Below, in pieces: positions 61,362 to 64,000 of a DNA stretch of 64,000 nt (positions within the stretch are counted from its first letter, which is position 1; every line of letters begins with the position of its first letter). The notes under the pieces were generated by a model. That model was not told where the DNA came from. It worked only from the letters and a program-made list of their open reading frames with translations, and made no database searches. Source of the stretch: Streptomyces sp. NBC_01669 (GTDB taxonomy: Bacteria > Actinomycetota > Actinomycetes > Streptomycetales > Streptomycetaceae); assembly GCF_026339735.1 (NCBI RefSeq), contig NZ_JAPEQG010000001.1, positions 2,232,001 through 2,296,000 on the forward strand, given 5' to 3'. Position numbers and translations under genes: made by a program.

Positions 61362-62723
61362 ATGGAGCTGGGAATCGGCATCGGCTGGCGGCCGGAGATC
61401 GCGGATGCGGTGGAGGCACTGCCGGGGATCGACTGGGTGGAAGCGGTCGCGGAGAACCTCTGCACCGACCATCTGCCCGACTCCCTGGTACGGCTCCGCG
61501 CCCGCGGCGTGACCGTCGTCCCGCACGGCGTCTCGCTCGGCCTCGGCGGGGCCGACCGCCCCGACCCCGGCCGGCTCGCGGACCTTGCCGCGCGGGCCAC
61601 GCTGCTGGGCACACCGCTGGTCACGGAACACATCGCCTTCGTACGGGCCGGGGGGACACGCACCGCGTCGCCGGGGCTCGAAGCGGGCCACCTGCTGCCC
61701 GTGCCGCGGACCTGGGACGCGCTGGACGTCCTGTGCGAGAACGTCCGGATCGCGCAGGACTCGCTGCCGGTGCCCCTGGCGCTGGAGAACATCGCGGCGC
61801 TGATCGCCTGGCCGGGCGAGGAGCTGACCGAGGGCCAGTTCCTGGCCGAGCTGGTCGCACGCACCGGGGTCCGGCTGCTGATCGACGTGGCCAACCTGCA
61901 CACCAACCACGTCAACCGCGGCGAGGATCCCGCGAGGGCGCTCGACGAGCTGCCGGTGGAGGCGATCGCGTACGTGCATGTGGCGGGCGGCATCGAGAAG
62001 GACGGCGTCTGGCACGACACGCACGCCCACCCGGTGACCCGGCCCGTCCTCGACGTGCTCGCCGAACTGCGCGCACGTGTCGACCCGCCCGGCGTACTGC
62101 TGGAGCGCGACGACGCCTTCCCGCCCGCGCAGGAGCTGGCGGGCGAACTGACGGCGATCCGCGCCACGCTGGACGCGGCACGGAAGAAGGGGCCCGGACG
62201 AGGGCAGGGAGCCGGGACGTCCGGAGACGGCGTCGCCCGGATCGAGCCCGCCGGGCACCCCACCGCCCCTCCCGCCGCACATCCCACCGCTCCTTCCCCC
62301 GGCCCCGCGACCGACGCCGCCCGCGACCGCGCCGCCGTCGCCCAGACCGCGCTGCTCTCCGCCCTCGTCGCCGGCACCCCCGCCCCCGAGGGCTTCGACC
62401 ACCGCCGCCTCGGTGTCCAGAGCCGCGCGCTGGCAGCCAAGCGGGCCGATGTCGTCGCCAAGGTGGCGCCCGAGCTGCCCGAAATCCTCGGGGACGGCTA
62501 CCGGCGCGCCTTTCTCGCGTACGCCAGGACCCGCCCCATGGCCGCCGGATACCGGCGCGACGCACTGGACTTCGCCGAGCAGCTGCTGATCGCCGGGCGC
62601 CCCACCGACGACGCTGCCCGGCGCCGGCTGACCACCTGGTGGCGGGACCGCGCGGCCGCCAGGCCGCCCCGCCGCACGACCCGGCTGGTACGGGCCGCCC
62701 GCGCCGCGCTTGTCGGGAGGTGA
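61362..62723 (+). CDS. DUF692 multinuclear non-heme iron oxidase (MNIO) with extra C-terminal domain
   Basis: 453 residues. Residues 1-275 form the DUF692 TIM barrel of the MbnB/TglH class, which use two or three irons to rearrange cysteines in ribosomal peptides. Candidate ligands are Glu31, His55 (PHGVSLGLG), Glu89-His90 (TEHIAF), Glu142 (ALENIAAL), Asp175, Asn178 and His180 ([10 protein letters not shown]), His206 (YVHVAGG), Asp219 and His221 (DTHAHPV), and Glu248 (LLERDD). A Pro/Gly-rich linker (about 285-330) joins a 120-residue helical domain, as in S. coelicolor SCO6045-type proteins from memory. That domain may replace the separate partner protein. The probable target is the Cys-rich tail encoded 5 bases downstream. 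Confidence 0.88.
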   Translation: MELGIGIGWRPEIADAVEALPGIDWVEAVAENLCTDHLPDSLVRLRARGVTVVPHGVSLGLGGADRPDPGRLADLAARATLLGTPLVTEHIAFVRAGGTRTASPGLEAGHLLPVPRTWDALDVLCENVRIAQDSLPVPLALENIAALIAWPGEELTEGQFLAELVARTGVRLLIDVANLHTNHVNRGEDPARALDELPVEAIAYVHVAGGIEKDGVWHDTHAHPVTRPVLDVLAELRARVDPPGVLLERDDAFPPAQELAGELTAIRATLDAARKKGPGRGQGAGTSGDGVARIEPAGHPTAPPAAHPTAPSPGPATDAARDRAAVAQTALLSALVAGTPAPEGFDHRRLGVQSRALAAKRADVVAKVAPELPEILGDGYRRAFLAYARTRPMAAGYRRDALDFAEQLLIAGRPTDDAARRRLTTWWRDRAAARPPRRTTRLVRAARAALVGR

Positions 62724-62728
62724 CCGGA

Positions 62729-63757
62729 ATGAACATCGTCGCCCTGCTGGTGACGCTGGCCGTCGCGGTCTCCTCGACCCTCCTGATCGTGGGGGTCTCG
62801 AAGGCCCGGCGCGGCCCCGGTGGCCCCGCCCACGACCTCTACGAAGTGGCATTCCTGAACGGCGGGCCCGGCAGGGTCGTGGACACCGCACTCGCCGCCA
62901 TGCAGACGGACGGACGCCTGGCGGTCGGCGGTCCCGGCATCGTCTCCGTCCAACGGCCGGTCGCCCACGACCCGGTGGAGCGAGCCGTTCTCCAGGAGCA
63001 CGCCGCCGCCCCCAGCGGTGCGCTGCACACCCTGCGGGATGCGGTGATGCGCCACCCGGCGGTGCAGGAGATCGGTGACGGGCTCGCGGCCCGCGGGCTG
63101 TTGGCCGCACCGGAGGACACCGTGAAGTGGCGCCGCTGGGGCCTGTTCCAGGGGCTGGGCTGCCTGCTGGCCATCCCGGTCTCCTTCGCGGTGACGGTGT
63201 CACAGTTCATGGCGGAGTCCGACGAGCTCGACTTCTCCCTTCCCTTCATCGTCAAGGTGTTGCCTGCCCTGTTCGTCGGCTTTCCGTTCGGGCTGATCTG
63301 CGCGGGCGTCGCTCGCGCCCGGATCACCCAGGCGGGACGGCGCGCCGCCGAGCAGTACCGCGCCGCCCATGCCTGCACCGCCGAACCCGCCCACCTCGTG
63401 GCGAATCTGGGGCTGCGCGCACTGCCCGATCCCGTACTGCGGGCGCAGTTGGCGGCGGCCGCACGGATGCGGACGGCCGGCGGGGTGCGGCCGATGTCGC
63501 CCTCTCACTCCTCCTCCGGCAGCAACGACCACTTCGTCGCGACGGTGTGGTGCGCCGGTTCGGGCGGTGCCGGCTCCGGCTGCGGGAGCTCCAGCGGTAC
63601 GCCGGGCGGGGGCAGCGGCTGCGGAGGAGGCAGCGGGTGCGGTGGCAGTTCCGGATCCAGTTGTGGCGGGTCGGGCGGCTCCAGCTGTTCCAGCAGCAGT
63701 TGTTCCAGCAGCAGTGGATCCAGCTGCGGGGGGTCGAGCTGCAGCAGCAGCTCCTGA
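62729..63757 (+). CDS. TIGR04222-type membrane protein with Gly/Ser/Cys-rich tail, candidate MNIO substrate
   Basis: 342 residues. An N-terminal helix (NIVALLVTLAVAVSSTLLIV) precedes the conserved block DLYEVAFLNGGPGRVVDTAL, a cytoplasmic region, and two further helices near LGCLLAIPVSFAVTVS and VLPALFVGFPFGLICAGV. The last 68 residues (275-342) are almost only Gly, Ser and Cys, with cysteines at 275, 285, 298, 304, 312, 320, 325, 333 and 338. They sit in SGCGSSSG, GSGCGGG, SSCGGS and SSCSSSS contexts. GGAGGT at 62717-62722 overlaps the end of the DUF692 gene, so translation is coupled. A tail of this composition next to an MNIO suggests a modified-cysteine product or redox/metal-binding wall component. 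Confidence 0.85.
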   Translation: MNIVALLVTLAVAVSSTLLIVGVSKARRGPGGPAHDLYEVAFLNGGPGRVVDTALAAMQTDGRLAVGGPGIVSVQRPVAHDPVERAVLQEHAAAPSGALHTLRDAVMRHPAVQEIGDGLAARGLLAAPEDTVKWRRWGLFQGLGCLLAIPVSFAVTVSQFMAESDELDFSLPFIVKVLPALFVGFPFGLICAGVARARITQAGRRAAEQYRAAHACTAEPAHLVANLGLRALPDPVLRAQLAAAARMRTAGGVRPMSPSHSSSGSNDHFVATVWCAGSGGAGSGCGSSSGTPGGGSGCGGGSGCGGSSGSSCGGSGGSSCSSSSCSSSSGSSCGGSSCSSSS

Positions 63758-63841
63758 CACCGGCACCTCGCACGCGGGTCCGGATTCCGAATACTGAACA
63801 GGCCATGGCGCTCCCCCGCCCGCCTCGCATAGAACTCGGAC

Positions 63842-64000
63842 ATGCTCTGGGTTCTGTTGCTGCTGGTCGCATCGGGTGCGGCGGCTCTCTCCTGCCTCCG
63901 GCTCTGCCTCGCCGCCGCAGTCGTCGACCGGGCCCGGGACCCCGGTGATGTCGAACTGACCTTGTACGAGACGGCGTTCCTGGCCGGTGGCCCGCACCGG
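63842..64000 (+). CDS. Second TIGR04222-like membrane protein (5' part)
   Basis: The 53 visible residues start MLWVLLLLVASGAAALSCLR and continue VELTLYETAFLAGGPHR, the same hydrophobic helix plus L-Y-E-x-A-F-L-x-G-G-P block as the preceding gene. The gene runs off the right edge, so presence of a Cys-rich tail cannot be checked. An AATACT box lies about 40 bases upstream; the ribosome binding site is weak. Confidence 0.7.
   Translation, partial: MLWVLLLLVASGAAALSCLRLCLAAAVVDRARDPGDVELTLYETAFLAGGPHR

Noticed and set aside
61362..62723. DUF692 protein considered as a methanobactin operon (MbnB)
   Set aside because: No mbnC, mbnA or copper transporter genes are visible and the protein has a different C-terminal domain; only the catalytic class is shared.

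Overview
The window is high-GC actinobacterial chromosome, almost certainly Streptomyces. Coding sequence has near-saturated G/C third positions and GTG/TTG starts. Typical Streptomyces families are present: a WhiJ-type XRE/DUF397/RsbW-like triad, a DUF5937 regulator, an ECF42 sigma factor with its DGPF partner, and a GAP1-like protein. A common Streptomyces intergenic repeat lies at 14083. I saw no rRNA, tRNA, CRISPR array or plasmid origin.

Layout. 0-0.6 kb is debris: a truncated TnpB-like transposase and a 21-codon glycosidase stub. 0.6-4.8 kb holds treZ, an aminopeptidase P-like peptidase, a P-loop kinase and a VOC protein. 4.8-8.1 kb is an AT-richer ABC exporter operon followed by a small secreted-protein gene whose signal peptide is broken. 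8.3-14.1 kb holds a NarL-type two-component system divergent from an ABC/FtsX exporter. 14.1-17.4 kb is tdh-kbl-lysR for threonine catabolism. 17.7-19.6 kb is mostly decayed genes. 19.6-30.4 kb holds a large secreted subtilase, an alpha/beta hydrolase, the WhiJ-type triad, a GAP1-like protein and a TPR protein. 29.4-32.5 kb is littered with transposase and integrase scraps.

32.6-47.5 kb is one coherent catabolic island: P450 and glutamine-synthetase-like genes divergent from ferredoxin, ferredoxin reductase, an acetoacetate-decarboxylase-like protein, aldehyde dehydrogenase, extradiol dioxygenase, FAH-family enzyme and TetR. It continues with an amino acid permease, a class I amidotransferase, a second aldehyde dehydrogenase, a gamma-Glu-X hydrolase and a MarR regulator. 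Six palindromes of the form CGTTTG-N4-CAAACG sit at its promoters, so the island looks like one regulon, probably MarR-controlled. I infer that it degrades an amine, perhaps aromatic, through a gamma-glutamylated intermediate and meta ring cleavage.

47.7-64 kb is more conserved chromosome. It includes the DGPF/ECF42 pair (flanked by a duplicated 3' end of msrB), msrB-murC, an RibD-like reductase, zapE, an OsmC protein, a PhoX-like protein, an AIM24-ABC operon, a peptidyl-tRNA hydrolase-like protein and a DUF4142 protein. At the right edge a DUF692 multinuclear-iron oxidase gene is followed after 5 bases by a membrane protein with a 68-residue Gly/Ser/Cys tail holding nine cysteines. A second related membrane protein then starts and runs off the window. 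This enzyme-plus-Cys-rich-tail pair is the best candidate here for an undescribed peptide/protein-modification system.
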